Shown here one piece after another: positions 1 to 9,300 of a stretch of DNA of 64,000 nucleotides. A program made the translations under genes and the position numbers. Below the pieces are notes generated by a model. It was not told the DNA's origin. It saw only the letters and a list, made by a program, of their open reading frames with translations, and searched no databases. Each line of letters starts with the position of its first letter. Position 1 is the stretch's first letter. Source of the stretch: Alphaproteobacteria bacterium (GTDB taxonomy: Bacteria; Pseudomonadota; Alphaproteobacteria; Oceanibaculales; Oceanibaculaceae); the NCBI GenBank assembly GCA_018823745.1, contig JAHJHR010000007.1, forward strand, positions 151,943 through 215,942. The letters run 5' to 3'.

Positions 1-139
1 GGTCGGATGGCTTGCCGTCCTCGATCTCGCTTTTCGAGAAGAAGGGGTGATAGACCGGCAGAGCGTTGAAGTCGCGCAGCACGCCCCAGGCTTCCGCAAT
101 CGGAATATCCATGACGGCGCTGATATAGACCCGTGCCAT
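1..139 (-). CDS. SRPBCC (START-like) family protein, 3' end cut off by window edge
   Basis: Reading leftwards from an ATG at 139, the protein begins MARVYISAVMDIPIAEAWGV and continues through LRDFNALPVYHPFF before the window ends, so only about 46 N-terminal residues are visible. An opening beta strand, then a conserved IPxAxxWxxLRDF helix, then a short P-x-Y/W-x-P segment, is the usual start of SRPBCC/polyketide-cyclase-like lipid- or ligand-binding proteins. The start lies two bases downstream of the stop of the PEP-hydrolase-like gene (142), so it is probably the last visible member of the livH-livM operon. The ligand is unknown. A role in handling the substrate imported by the Liv transporter is inferred from context only. 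Confidence 0.7.
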   Translation of the reverse strand, partial: MARVYISAVMDIPIAEAWGVLRDFNALPVYHPFFSKSEIEDGKPSD

Positions 140-141
140 TC

Positions 142-993
142 TCAGTTTCCTCCCTTTTCCTTCAAGGATGTCAGCCCCTTGAAGGTTTTTATGTGGTTCA
201 CGATGGCGGTCTCGACCGGCAGGCGCTCGACGCTGCTGGCGCCATAGAAGCCGTTGCAATGCTGGCTGTTTCGCAGCACGAAATCGACATCCTCCGGCGA
301 GGAGATCGGCCCGCCATGGGCGATGATGATGACATCCTTGCGCACGCGCCGCGCGGCCTCGGCCCATTCGTCGATCAAGGCCACCGATTGCGCCAGCGAT
401 TTGGAAGTCGTGGCGCCGATGCTGCCGCCGGTGGTCACGCCCATATGCGGCACGATGATGTCGGCCCCGGCCTTCGCCATCTCCACCGCCTCCTCGGCGG
501 AGAAGACATAGGGTGTGGTCAGCAGGTCCAGATCATGGGCCTGGCGGATCATGTCGATCTCGGTGGAGAAATTGATGCCGGTCTCCTCCAGGCTGATTCG
601 GAAGGTGCCATCGATGATGCCCACGGTCGGGAAGTTCTGCACGCCGGAGAAGCCCAGCTCCTTCAGCTCCTTCAGGAAGACCGGCATGATGATGAAGGGG
701 TCGGTGCCGTTCACCCCGGCGATCACCGGCGTGGTCTTGCAGACCGGCAGGATTTCGACGGCCATCTCCTTCACGATGTCATTGGCGTTGCCATAGGCCA
801 GAAGCCCGGCCGAGGAGGCCCGCCCGGCCATGCGGTAGCGCCCGGAATTATAGACGATGATGAGGTCGATGCCGCCCGCCTCCTCGCATTTCGCCGAGAT
901 GCCCGTGCCGGCGCCGCCGCCAATGATCGGGTCGCCCCGGCGGATCATGTCTCGGAATCGCTCAAGGATGGCTGCGCGTTCAAATCTGGGCAT
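142..993 (-). CDS. PEP-hydrolase-like TIM-barrel protein (PF09370 type)
   Basis: A 283-residue protein starting [20 protein letters not shown]. The next segment, [20 protein letters not shown], and the later [25 protein letters not shown] and [14 protein letters not shown] are typical of the phosphoenolpyruvate-hydrolase / TIM-barrel signal-transduction family. Members are found alone or fused to regulatory domains; their reaction is poorly established, and some resemble isocitrate-lyase/PEP-mutase barrels. I chose the ATG at 993 rather than the in-frame upstream ATG at 1089 because the family homology begins here and the gene then overlaps livM by only 14 bases. It is co-transcribed with livH-livM and the SRPBCC gene, suggesting catabolism of, or signalling about, the imported compound. 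Confidence 0.8.
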   Translation of the reverse strand: MPRFERAAILERFRDMIRRGDPIIGGGAGTGISAKCEEAGGIDLIIVYNSGRYRMAGRASSAGLLAYGNANDIVKEMAVEILPVCKTTPVIAGVNGTDPFIIMPVFLKELKELGFSGVQNFPTVGIIDGTFRISLEETGINFSTEIDMIRQAHDLDLLTTPYVFSAEEAVEMAKAGADIIVPHMGVTTGGSIGATTSKSLAQSVALIDEWAEAARRVRKDVIIIAHGGPISSPEDVDFVLRNSQHCNGFYGASSVERLPVETAIVNHIKTFKGLTSLKEKGGN

Positions 994-1987
994 TCTGTTC
1001 TTCCTTACTAGGGCGGACCGCAGTAGCTGGGCGCCGGGACAGCAAATGGTTGATTTCGCCCAGGACCCCGCGACGGAAGACCAGGACACAGAGAATGAAG
1101 ATGATGCCGATCACCACCGTGACCCAGGCACCCAGCGCATCGAAATAATGGCGCAGCAGGGAGATCAGCACCGCGCCGATGGCCGGACCGAAGACCGAGT
1201 TCATGCCGCCCAGCAGCGTCATCAGGATGACGTCGCCGGACATGTGCCAGTGCACATCGGTCAGGGCCGCCAGCCGGAAGACCACGCATTTCAGCGATCC
1301 GGCCAGGCCCGACAGCCCGGCTGACAGGGCAAAGGCGATGATCTTGTAGCGATCAACCGCATAGCCCATGGACCGCGCGCGGGGTTCATGCTCGCGGATG
1401 GCGCGCAGCACCTCGCCGAAGGGTGAATTCACGATGCGGTTGACCAGCCATAGCCCGCCGATGACGCAGGCCAGCACGAGGAAATAGAGCCGGCTGTCAT
1501 CCGACAGATCGACAAGACCGAACAGATGGCCGCGCGGGATTGGCTGCATGCCGTCCTCCGCCCCCGTGAAGGACGACTGGAGGAAGGTGAAATAGACCAT
1601 CTGGGCCAGCGCCAGGGTGATCATCGCCAGATAGATGCCCTGGCGGCGAATCGCCAGCACACCGAAGGCGGCGCCCAGAATTGTGGTGAACAGCACGCCA
1701 GCCAGGATCGCCAGCTCCGTCGACCAGCCCAGGTCGCGCAGCGCATAGCCGGTGATATAGGCCGATCCGCCGAAGAACGCGGCATGGCCGAAGGAGACAA
1801 TGCCGGCATGGCCGAGCAACAGGTTGAACGCGCAGGCAAACAGCGCAAAGCACATCATCTTCATCAGGAAGATCGGATAGATGATTTGCGGAAAGAAGGG
1901 CGCGGCCAACAGCAAGGCCAGCAGGACAAGAAAGAAGCCGCGTTTCATCGCCGGGGAAACCCTCAGGGAGACCGGGAAGGACAGCAT
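980..1987 (-). CDS. livM: Branched-chain amino acid-type ABC transporter permease LivM
   Basis: A 335-residue polytopic inner-membrane permease. Residues about 45-75 contain the family signature [19 protein letters not shown] (LGxxGxxSFGHAAF), followed by repeated hydrophobic helices and the cytoplasmic EAA-like loop around [16 protein letters not shown] that contacts the LivG/LivF ATPases. The ATG at 1987 overlaps the livH stop (TGATG), supporting translational coupling; an internal ATG at 1948 is the alternative. Together with LivH it forms the channel of a hydrophobic or aromatic acid importer. Substrates of this family range from leucine to urea, benzoates and short amides, so the transported compound cannot be read from the permease. 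Confidence 0.93.
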   Translation of the reverse strand: MLSFPVSLRVSPAMKRGFFLVLLALLLAAPFFPQIIYPIFLMKMMCFALFACAFNLLLGHAGIVSFGHAAFFGGSAYITGYALRDLGWSTELAILAGVLFTTILGAAFGVLAIRRQGIYLAMITLALAQMVYFTFLQSSFTGAEDGMQPIPRGHLFGLVDLSDDSRLYFLVLACVIGGLWLVNRIVNSPFGEVLRAIREHEPRARSMGYAVDRYKIIAFALSAGLSGLAGSLKCVVFRLAALTDVHWHMSGDVILMTLLGGMNSVFGPAIGAVLISLLRHYFDALGAWVTVVIGIIFILCVLVFRRGVLGEINHLLSRRPATAVRPSKEEQNAQI

Positions 1988-2874
1988 CAGCTTTCCTCCC
2001 GCCCAAACAGGCCGGCCGGGCGCAGCAGCAGGACCAGCGCCATCACCAGGAAGACCACCGTCGTCGATGCCTCGGAGTAATAGACCTTCGCCAACCCCTC
2101 GATCACGCCAAGGCCCAGCCCGGTCACGGCGGAGCCGAGGACGGAGCCAAGCCCGCCAATGACCACGATGGCAAAGACGATGATGACGAGATCCGACCCC
2201 ATGGATGGATTCACATGCTGGATGGGTGCTGCCAGCACGCCGGCAAAGCCGGCCAGCGCCACGCCGGCACCATAGGTCAGGGTCAGCAGGATCGGCACAT
2301 TGATGCCAAAGGCCTGGGTCAGTTCAGGGCGTTCGGTGGCGGCGCGCAGATAGGCCCCCATCCGCGTCTTCTCGATGACGATCCAGGTGCCGGCACAGAC
2401 GATCACTGCCATCAGGATGACGAAGCCGCGATAGATCGGCAGCATCATGAAGCCCAGATCGACCACGCCGCGCATCGAGGCCGGTGTCGGGAAGGGATTG
2501 CCGGAGGAGCCCATGAAAACGCGGAACCCGCCCTCCAGCACCAGCACCAGCCCGAAGGTCAGGAACAGGCCGTAAAGCGGGTCCAGCTTATAGATGCGGC
2601 GCAGGGCAAAGCGCTCGAACAGGATACCGGCCACGCCGACAACCAGCGGCGCGATGATCATCGCCGGCCAGTAGCCGATTCCGAAATACCGGCCGACCAG
2701 GAAGGCAACGAACGCCCCCAGCATGAAGAAGGCGCCATGTGCGAAATTCACGATGCGCAGCAGGCCGAAAATGATGGCGAGCCCCAGGCTGAGCACCGCG
2801 TAGAACGCCCCATTGACGAGGCCGAGCATGATCTGGCCCATCAGAGCCTGATGCGGAATGCCAAAAATATCCAT
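1987..2874 (-). CDS. livH: Branched-chain amino acid-type ABC transporter permease LivH
   Basis: A 295-residue integral membrane protein beginning MDIFGIPHQALMGQIMLGLV. The segment VNGAFYAVLSLGLAIIFGLL and the following RIVNFAHGAFFMLGAF are the diagnostic LivH motif (GxxYALxALGLxLIFGxxxxxNFAHG). The cytoplasmic coupling loop YLRAATERPELTQAFGINV is present. Length is usual for LivH (290-310). The gene follows the binding-protein gene after 127 bases that hold two strong stem-loops, and overlaps livM by one base. It partners LivM in the membrane pore. Regulation presumably comes from the promoter ahead of the binding protein and the divergent AraC-type gene. Confidence 0.93.
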   Translation of the reverse strand: MDIFGIPHQALMGQIMLGLVNGAFYAVLSLGLAIIFGLLRIVNFAHGAFFMLGAFVAFLVGRYFGIGYWPAMIIAPLVVGVAGILFERFALRRIYKLDPLYGLFLTFGLVLVLEGGFRVFMGSSGNPFPTPASMRGVVDLGFMMLPIYRGFVILMAVIVCAGTWIVIEKTRMGAYLRAATERPELTQAFGINVPILLTLTYGAGVALAGFAGVLAAPIQHVNPSMGSDLVIIVFAIVVIGGLGSVLGSAVTGLGLGVIEGLAKVYYSEASTTVVFLVMALVLLLRPAGLFGREES

Positions 2875-2916
2875 CAGCCAGTCAGTCTCCGTCCGGCGAT
2901 CCAGTCGTCTCGTCCA

Positions 2917-2987
2917 AAGGCCGGCCGATATGCCGGCCGGCCTTCGAGGCGAGGGCGAATGTCCCGGACCGGCCGGAAAGACCGGCC
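2917..2987. other. Two GC-rich stem-loops between binding protein and livH
   Basis: The 127-base spacer contains an inverted repeat at 2917-2944 (arms AAGGCCGG / CCGGCCTT) and a second at 2971-2987 (arms GGCCGG / CCGGCC, loop AAAGA). Neither is followed by a T-run on the minus strand, so they look less like full terminators than like 3'-end stabilisers or attenuating hairpins. Such hairpins allow more binding protein than permease to be made from one transcript. This role is inferred from the position. Confidence 0.55.
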
Positions 2988-3001
2988 CGGGCGCGCATCG
3001 G

Positions 3002-4213
3002 TCACTTCTTGACCAGGTCGCACTTGCTGTCGGAGAGCGGCTGGAAGGCCTGTTCCGCCGGGATGGTCGAAACCTGCTTCAGGTAATCCCAGGGACCTTT
3101 CGATTCCGCCGGAGTCTTCACCTGCCAGAGATACATGTCATGGACGAAGCGGCCATCGACCCGGACCGTGCCGTTCTTGGTGAACATATCGCTGACTTTC
3201 ATCTCACGCATCTTCTTCGAGACCGCATCCGGCTCGTCGGTGCCGGCTGCCTTGACGGCGTTCAGATACATCATGGTCGAGGAGTAATCGGCGGCCTGCG
3301 CCATGTTCGGCATCTTGCCAACCCGCTCGTTGAAGCGCTTGGCGAAGGCGCGGGTGTCGTCATTCATGTCCCAGTACCAGGCATTGGTCAGCAGCAGCCC
3401 CTGGGCGGCCGGCAGGCCCAGCGCATGAACGTCTTCGATCCACAGCAGCAGGGCAGCCAGTTTCTGATTCTTCGTCGCGCCGAATTCGGCAGCAGCACGG
3501 ATCGCATTCACCGCGTCAGCACCGGTGGAGGCAACGCCGATAATCTCCGCCTTCGAGGCCTGGGCCTGCAGCACATAGGAGGAGAAGTCAGTGGTCGCCA
3601 GCGGATGGCGCGCAGCCCCCGCCACGCGGCCGCCATTGGCGCGCACAACCTTGGAAACCTGCTCCTCCAGCCCGATGCCGAAGGCGAAGTCGACAGTCAG
3701 GAAGAACCAGGTCTTCCCGCCCTGCTCCACCACGGCCTTGCCGGTGCCATGCGCCAGCGAATAGGCGTCATAGGCATAGTGAATGGCGTAAGGCGAGCAC
3801 AGTTCGTTGGTGATGCCCATGTTGGAGGCGCCATTGACGATGATGTGGCGCTTCTTTTCCTTGGCCACAGCCGCGACAGCGCGGGCCACGCCGGAATTCG
3901 CAAGATCGTTGATCATGTCGACACTGCCGGTGTCGAACCATTCGCGCGCCTTGGCGGCGCCGACATCCGGCTTGTTCAGGTGATCGGCGAAAACGACATC
4001 GATTTTCTTGCCGAGAACGGTGCCGCCGAAATCCTCGGCAGCCATCTTCACCGCCTCGACAGCACCCTTGCCGGACAGATCGCTGTAGATGCCCGACATA
4101 TCGGCCAGAACGCCGATACGCACCACGTCATCGGATACCTGGGCCGTCGCCCCGGTTGCCCCGAAGGCCAGGATGGACGCAGCCGTTACCGCCAGTCGAA
4201 GACTGTTTTTCAT
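3002..4213 (-). CDS. Periplasmic substrate-binding protein of Liv-type ABC transporter
   Basis: A 403-residue protein with a Sec signal peptide (MKNSLRLAVTAASILAFG, predicted cleavage after ATA at about residue 24). The mature start DDVVRIGVLADMSGIYSDL is typical of type I periplasmic binding proteins of the LivJ/LivK/AmiC class (Peripla_BP_6). Internal landmarks include VVFADHLNKPDVGAAKAREW and the C-terminal MYLWQVKTPAESKGPWDYLK, a pattern common in alphaproteobacterial paralogues annotated only as ABC substrate-binding proteins. It is the first gene of the minus-strand block, divergent from the AraC-type regulator with 73 bases between starts. It would deliver the ligand to LivHM; ligand identity is unknown. 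Confidence 0.92.
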   Translation of the reverse strand: MKNSLRLAVTAASILAFGATGATAQVSDDVVRIGVLADMSGIYSDLSGKGAVEAVKMAAEDFGGTVLGKKIDVVFADHLNKPDVGAAKAREWFDTGSVDMINDLANSGVARAVAAVAKEKKRHIIVNGASNMGITNELCSPYAIHYAYDAYSLAHGTGKAVVEQGGKTWFFLTVDFAFGIGLEEQVSKVVRANGGRVAGAARHPLATTDFSSYVLQAQASKAEIIGVASTGADAVNAIRAAAEFGATKNQKLAALLLWIEDVHALGLPAAQGLLLTNAWYWDMNDDTRAFAKRFNERVGKMPNMAQAADYSSTMMYLNAVKAAGTDEPDAVSKKMREMKVSDMFTKNGTVRVDGRFVHDMYLWQVKTPAESKGPWDYLKQVSTIPAEQAFQPLSDSKCDLVKK

Positions 4214-4286
4214 GATTTCCTCCCAATGTTAGCGTTTACTTCTTATTATTGTTTTCCACTTTACCGGCAGAACAGACGCGCAATCC

Positions 4287-5147
4287 ATGGCTGGTTTACA
4301 CAACGACCTATCCGAAACACACATTGTTGGTGAGCACACACAGCAATTCATCGTGCGCGCAGAGGATTGTACCGCCTTGGCCAGCCGACAGATTTCACAT
4401 GTCGGCGTCGGCGATGCCGCCATCCCCTACCGGATCGTGAGAACCCATCTGAGCGGTACCTATGTGCATGCCACATTGGGCGGCGAAGGGCGCATCCTGC
4501 TGGACGGACGCTGGCGGCCGCACCGGGCCGGCATGGTCTCGCTGGCGCCGGCCCATGTGCTGCATGCCTTCCACGCCATACCCTCACGGCGCTGGCAATA
4601 TTGCTGGGTCCGCTACATGCCGCAGTCGCCGCGCTCGGCCATCGGCTTCATGGCGCCGGTGATGGCGCGCTTCGATGCGGAGCCACTACGGCACGCCATA
4701 CTGGGCCTGTGCCAGGAGGTCCGGTCCCGGGCCGATTCGGGTGCCGCCCTGCTCTGGATCGACCTGATCGAGCATTACATCACCCGCTTTGCCGAGCCGT
4801 TGCAGCGCGAGGACCGGCTGCGTTCCCTGTGGGATATCGTGCAGAAGGATCTGGAAAGACCGTGGACCGCCGGTGACCTGGCCGGGCTGGCCAATATCAG
4901 CGGCGAGCATCTGCGCCGCCTGTGCCAGGCCAGCCTGGGACGCAGCCCGATGCAGCAGCTGACCTATCTGCGCGTCCAGCACGCCGCACACCAGCTGGCC
5001 ACGACCCAGACGAAGATCGAGGACATCGCCTTGCAGGTCGGCTACCTGAACCCCTTCGCCTTCTCGAACACCTTCAAGCGGATGACCGGCTTCCGCCCGT
5101 CCCACTTCCGCAGCCGCCGGCCGCCCGAAGGCGACTCAGACGCCTAG
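4287..5147 (+). CDS. AraC-family transcriptional regulator
   Basis: A 286-residue protein. The N-terminal 170 residues form a cupin-like ligand-binding part (YVHATLGGEGRILLDGRW, LAPAHVLHAFHAIP). The C-terminal 100 residues hold the double helix-turn-helix of AraC/XylS regulators: DLAGLANISGEHLRRLCQAS as first HTH and IEDIALQVGYLNPFAFSNTF followed by KRMTGFRPSHFR as second, the latter matching the family signature closely. It sits between the two halves of the Liv transporter and reads divergently from the binding-protein gene, so it is the obvious local regulator, probably sensing the imported solute. Its 3' end overlaps the livF 3' end by 12 bases in convergent orientation. Confidence 0.92.
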   Translation: MAGLHNDLSETHIVGEHTQQFIVRAEDCTALASRQISHVGVGDAAIPYRIVRTHLSGTYVHATLGGEGRILLDGRWRPHRAGMVSLAPAHVLHAFHAIPSRRWQYCWVRYMPQSPRSAIGFMAPVMARFDAEPLRHAILGLCQEVRSRADSGAALLWIDLIEHYITRFAEPLQREDRLRSLWDIVQKDLERPWTAGDLAGLANISGEHLRRLCQASLGRSPMQQLTYLRVQHAAHQLATTQTKIEDIALQVGYLNPFAFSNTFKRMTGFRPSHFRSRRPPEGDSDA

Positions 5148-5840
5148 CAGTTCCACCACGCGGTCGAAATTCTGCTCGAAATCCGCATTGTTCAGCGCTT
5201 CGACGATCCGGCCGCGCTCCATGACATAATGCCGGTCGGCCACTGTCGCGGCGAAACGGGCATTCTGCTCGACCATCAGGATGGTGAAGCCTTCGGATTT
5301 AAGCTGCCGGATGATGCCGCCGATCTGCTCCACCACGACCGGCGCCAGCCCCTCGGTCGGCTCGTCGAGCAGCAACAGCCCGGCGCCGGTGCGCAGGATG
5401 CGGCCGATGGCCAGCATCTGCTGTTCGCCGCCGGACAGTTTCATGCCCGGACTTTTCAGCCGCTCCCGCAGGTTCGGGAACAGCCCCAGCACCGCCTCGA
5501 CGCTCATGCCGCCGGGGCGGGTCACCGGCGGCAGCTGCAGGTTTTCCTCCACATTCAGCGTGGCATAGATGCCGCGATCCTCGGGGCAATAGGCAATGCC
5601 CAGCCGGGCGATCTGGTGCGACGGCAGGTCGATGGTCTCCGTGCCCTCGAAGCGGATGGAGCCGCTGCGCCGGGCGATCATGCCCATGATCGATTTCAGC
5701 GTGGTGGATTTGCCGGCACCATTGCGGCCCAGCAGCGTGACCACCTCGCCGCTGCGCACGGTGATATCGACACCGTGCAGCACATGGCTCTGGCCGTACC
5801 AGGCCTGAAGATTGCGGGTTTCCAGCAGGATGTCATGCAT
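5136..5840 (-). CDS. livF: ABC transporter ATP-binding protein LivF
   Basis: A 234-residue ATPase from the ATG at 5840 (MHDILLETRNLQAWYGQSHV). Walker A is GRNGAGKSTT near residue 38, the ABC signature is LSGGEQQMLAIGRI, and Walker B with its switch is LLLLDEPTEGLAP, the form characteristic of LivF rather than LivG. An upstream in-frame ATG at 5903 would add 21 non-homologous residues inside livG, so it was rejected. The start overlaps the livG stop by eight bases. It would heterodimerise with LivG and power the LivHM permease encoded about 3 kb further on. Confidence 0.93.
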   Translation of the reverse strand: MHDILLETRNLQAWYGQSHVLHGVDITVRSGEVVTLLGRNGAGKSTTLKSIMGMIARRSGSIRFEGTETIDLPSHQIARLGIAYCPEDRGIYATLNVEENLQLPPVTRPGGMSVEAVLGLFPNLRERLKSPGMKLSGGEQQMLAIGRILRTGAGLLLLDEPTEGLAPVVVEQIGGIIRQLKSEGFTILMVEQNARFAATVADRHYVMERGRIVEALNNADFEQNFDRVVELLGV

Positions 5841-6588
5841 GGCCGGCGCCCCCGATATAGGCCTCGATGACGCGCGGGTCCTTGGACACCGTGGCATAGT
5901 CACCTTCGGCCAGGATTTCGCCGCGCATCAGCACCGTGATCCGATCACACAGATTGGCCACGACGCTCAGATTATGCTCGACCAGCAACACCGTGCGCCC
6001 TTGTGCCGCGGTGCGGATCAGATCGGTGATGCGCCCGACATCCTCATGCCCCATGCCGGCCATCGGCTCGTCCAGCAGCATGATCTCCGGGTCCAGCGCC
6101 AGGGTCGTTGCCAGCTCCAGAGCGCGCTTGCGCCCGTAGGACAGGGTCGCGGCTGTCACGTCGGCGACATCGTCCAGCCCGACAGCTTCGATCAGTTCCA
6201 GCGCGCGCGGCTCCAGCTCCCGCAGCAGCGCCTTGCTGCGCCAGAAATCGAAGGAACCGCCACGCCGCCGCTGCACGGCGAGCCGCACATTCTCCAGCAC
6301 GGTGAGCTGCGGGAAGACCGCCGATATCTGGAAGGAACGCACCATGCCGAGCCGCGCCACCGCGTCGGAGGACAGCCCGGTGATGTCGCGCCCGTTCAGC
6401 CGGATCTCACCGGCCGTCGGCTTCAGGAACTTGGTCAGCAGGTTGAAGCAGGTCGTCTTGCCCGCCCCGTTCGGCCCGATCAGGGCATGGATCGAGCCCC
6501 GCTCCAGGGCCAGCGACACGTTGGAAACCGCCGTAAATCCGCTGAACTGCTTGGTCAGGCCCTCGGCCTGGAGGATGTAATCCGTCAC
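5833..6588 (-). CDS. livG: ABC transporter ATP-binding protein LivG
   Basis: A 251-residue ATPase starting at a GTG (6588) preceded by GGGAGAG. It begins MTDYILQAEGLTKQFSGFTA. Walker A is GPNGAGKTTCFN, the Q-loop region gives MVRSFQISAVFPQLTVLENV (the LivG-specific R-T/S-FQ form), the signature is LSYGRKRALELATTLAL and Walker B is MLLDEPMAGMGHED. It ends FIEAYIGG-type (VIEAYIGGAGHA), another LivG trait. It is the first gene of a two-gene minus-strand unit with livF. No regulator binding site could be recognised in the 379 bases ahead of it. Confidence 0.93.
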   Translation of the reverse strand: MTDYILQAEGLTKQFSGFTAVSNVSLALERGSIHALIGPNGAGKTTCFNLLTKFLKPTAGEIRLNGRDITGLSSDAVARLGMVRSFQISAVFPQLTVLENVRLAVQRRRGGSFDFWRSKALLRELEPRALELIEAVGLDDVADVTAATLSYGRKRALELATTLALDPEIMLLDEPMAGMGHEDVGRITDLIRTAAQGRTVLLVEHNLSVVANLCDRITVLMRGEILAEGDYATVSKDPRVIEAYIGGAGHA

Positions 6589-6967
6589 GCGTCTCTCCCT
6601 TTATCGCGCCTGTTTTTTTCGCGGCGCCTTTATTCGATCTTTAGAGGCAGGGCTGCCTCCGTGTCATTCTTTTTTTAGATTGGACCACTCTGCATGATCA
6701 CCGTTGGCGTAAGATCATCCATAAAGATCAAATGTCGCCGAACAGCATCGCGTGGTTGCACACCTACACCCGGCGACGGTCCGGTGACGGTCGTGCGGCC
6801 ATCACCTCGCTAGGGTTATCCCATTACCGGCCGGCGCGGGTGAGCGTCTCGCGGTGACGGTCAGGCCAGGCTTCTGCGCACATACGCTACATCCTTTCGC
6901 CCGTCGATGGCCCTTACTTAAACGGCCTCCACTCTAATGATTGATGCCTGGCTTTATCCTGCCCCCG
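6589..6967. other. Non-coding gap ahead of livG and behind the TRAP permease
   Basis: There is no plausible gene here: the frames lack the third-position GC bias of the neighbours and no ribosome binding site with a sustained ORF is seen. It should contain the livG promoter (minus strand) and the end of the dctQM transcript. A small inverted repeat, GAGGCA / TGCCTC (6644-6659), lies eight bases from a run of seven T (plus strand) and could be a weak terminator-like element. Its orientation points away from any gene that needs one. Confidence 0.4.
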
Positions 6968-9019
6968 CTACTTCACTTGTGATGGCAGCCAGAGAACGAT
7001 CTCCGGGAAGAAGTAGGTCAGTATAAGGAAAGCGAGCATGATCCCCACGAAGGGCAGCACGCCATAGACGATCTCCTTCAGCGGCACATCCCCGCCAACG
7101 CCGCGCAGAATGAACAGCACGATGCCGACCGGCGGCGTCACGAGGCCGACCTCGATCATCACCACCAGGAAAACGCCGAACCATAGCGGGTCCAGCCCGA
7201 GCGAGAGGATGATCGGGAAGACCACCGGCAGCGTCATCAGCATCATCGAGATCGATTCGATGAACATGCCGAGCACGATATACAGGCAGGCGATGATGAT
7301 GAGTACCATCCAGGGCGCCATCTCCGCTGCCTCGACGACGCTGACCAGCGTGCGCGGAATGCGCAGATAGTCGAACACCCAGCTCATGATCGAGGCGCCG
7401 ACGACGATCAGCAGCAGGAACGAGGTGACGCGCACCGTCTCCATCGCCGTCTCGTAGATCAGCTTCCAGGTCAGGATGCCGCGGAACAGGCAGACCACGA
7501 GCGACGCGACGGCGCCGATGCCGCCAGCCTCGCTGGGTGTCGCCACACCCGCATAAAGCGAGCCGAGAACTACCAGGATGATGAACAGGAAAGGAAAGAC
7601 CGAGGCCGATCCGCGAATCTTCTGCCTGAAGGTGAAAGACTCGCCCCTCGGTGTCGCACCGGGACGCAGCGCGGACCAGAGAGCAACTCCGCCCATGAAG
7701 CACAGGCTGAGCATAATGCCGGGGATCACCCCGGCCATGAACAGCTTGGTCACCGGCACGCCGACCGTCGTGCCATAGATGATCATGGCGATGCTGGGCG
7801 GGATCAGGATGCCCAGCGTGGCGCCGGCCGCAACGACGCCATAGGTCAGGCGCTGGCTGTAGCCGCGCGAAATCATCTCCGGGCAGGCAACCTTGCCCAT
7901 GGTCGCGGCGGTGGCGAGGCTGGAGCCGGAAACCGCCGCGAACACCGCGGAGGCGCCTACGGCGGCATGCGCGACGCCGCCCGGCGTGCGGCCGAACCAG
8001 CAGGTCAGCGAATCGAACATCTCCCGCGCGACGCCGCTGCGGATCAGCACGGCACCCATCAGCACGAACATCGGCACAGCGGTCAGGGTGAAGGTGTTAA
8101 CGCTGTTCCACGACCGCTCGGCCAGCAGCGACAGCTGCGGCATGGGCAGCAGGAACATCAGCCCCAGCAGGCCGACGCTGCCGAGGGTCAGCGCCACGCG
8201 GATTCCCAGCACCAGAAACAGGAACAGGGTCGCCACCAGCAACACCCCCAGCAGCATCAGCGGCGTTCCCTTGGCCAGCCAGAACACCATGCCGGCGCCT
8301 CCGATGACGAGCACCAGCATCAGCGCCACACGCCAGCCGCTGACGACGAGGCTGCCCAGCAGCAGCGTGGCGATGATGGCGAGCGAGCCAGCATCCAGCC
8401 GGAACCCCTCGACCGATACCGGCCGTGGGCCGAGCCAGAGCAGGAATCCGGCAAGCACGGCAAGACTAATCAGCAGACCAGCTTCGATGCGCCAGCCCGG
8501 CCGGGCGGCGCGCAGCAGATCGCCCAGGATGGCCAGCGCGAAGGCGGCGTAGCCGAGTGACACCGCAAGCTCAGGAATCCATTGCGGCGTCCCCAGCAGG
8601 CCCCAGTCGCGGGTACCATTGACGTATTCCTGATAGTTGAAGCAGATCATCTGCCAGCCGCTGAACAGCACGAACAGCAGGCCGACCCAATTGGCGAAGC
8701 TGTTCAGGAACGTCTGGATGTTTTCGCTAACATTGGCGAGCAGCAATTCAACCTGCACATGATCGCCGGAACGCTGCGCCTGGGCGAGCCCCAGAAAGGT
8801 CATTCCGACCAGCAGATAGGTCGCGACATCGCTGCCCCAGTAAGTCGGCTCGTTCAGCACATACCGGGAAAACACCTCGAAACACACGATCAGCGTCATC
8901 GCCATGAGGGCGACCGCACTGAGCCCTCCCGTGAAACGGGACACGCTGTCGATGGCACGGACGGCCCGGGACCGCACCTTGTCGTTCGAAGCCGGGAAAG
9001 TCCCGGTTCCTATGGTCAT
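6968..9019 (-). CDS. TRAP transporter fused small and large permease (DctQ-DctM)
   Basis: A 683-residue fusion. Residues about 20-165 are the DctQ part (four helices, with FEVFSRYVLNEPTYWGSDVA and the motif LGLAQAQRSGDHVQVELLL). Residues about 240-680 are the DctM part (twelve-helix class, with LLIPPSIAMIIYGTTVGVP, GSSLATAATMGKVACPEM and the late IEVGLVTPPVGIVLFILRGV). QM fusions are a known TRAP arrangement. An intermediate hydrophobic stretch (residues 165-240) acts as the linker. The ATG at 9019 has AGGAG ten bases upstream. It is divergent from dctP with 281 bases between them and probably shares LacI-type control. It would move an organic acid with a sodium gradient. Confidence 0.93.
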   Translation of the reverse strand: MTIGTGTFPASNDKVRSRAVRAIDSVSRFTGGLSAVALMAMTLIVCFEVFSRYVLNEPTYWGSDVATYLLVGMTFLGLAQAQRSGDHVQVELLLANVSENIQTFLNSFANWVGLLFVLFSGWQMICFNYQEYVNGTRDWGLLGTPQWIPELAVSLGYAAFALAILGDLLRAARPGWRIEAGLLISLAVLAGFLLWLGPRPVSVEGFRLDAGSLAIIATLLLGSLVVSGWRVALMLVLVIGGAGMVFWLAKGTPLMLLGVLLVATLFLFLVLGIRVALTLGSVGLLGLMFLLPMPQLSLLAERSWNSVNTFTLTAVPMFVLMGAVLIRSGVAREMFDSLTCWFGRTPGGVAHAAVGASAVFAAVSGSSLATAATMGKVACPEMISRGYSQRLTYGVVAAGATLGILIPPSIAMIIYGTTVGVPVTKLFMAGVIPGIMLSLCFMGGVALWSALRPGATPRGESFTFRQKIRGSASVFPFLFIILVVLGSLYAGVATPSEAGGIGAVASLVVCLFRGILTWKLIYETAMETVRVTSFLLLIVVGASIMSWVFDYLRIPRTLVSVVEAAEMAPWMVLIIIACLYIVLGMFIESISMMLMTLPVVFPIILSLGLDPLWFGVFLVVMIEVGLVTPPVGIVLFILRGVGGDVPLKEIVYGVLPFVGIMLAFLILTYFFPEIVLWLPSQVK

Positions 9020-9300
9020 GGAATGTCTCCTGAGATGGCAACAGGCGTTGAATCGAAACGACGGGGAGCGGCCGCTGCACCGCTACAGCGCAAGAAAATC
9101 CGCCCCCAGACTCGGGCGTCGAGGAACGCTAGCCCGGGGATTATGTCGTTGCAATGAAGGCGCATGATCGTATTATCTTGCTGCTTGTGGCCTTGTTTTT
9201 CGGCCTCCAAAAAAGGCAATGGCGTTGAGCCGGCGCCATAACCATCGGAAATTCCCCACTGTCGTTTTCGAAGTATGCAGACAACACCGGGAGGAGCGCA

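Noticed and set aside
142..1089. A longer N-terminus for the PEP-hydrolase-like gene from the ATG at 1089
   Set aside because: The extra 32 residues lie within livM and lack family similarity; ATG 993 starts exactly at the conserved N-terminus.
2858..4333. A 491-codon plus-strand frame opposite the Liv binding protein
   Set aside because: The opposite strand encodes a clear signal peptide and binding-protein domain; the plus frame has no recognisable features.
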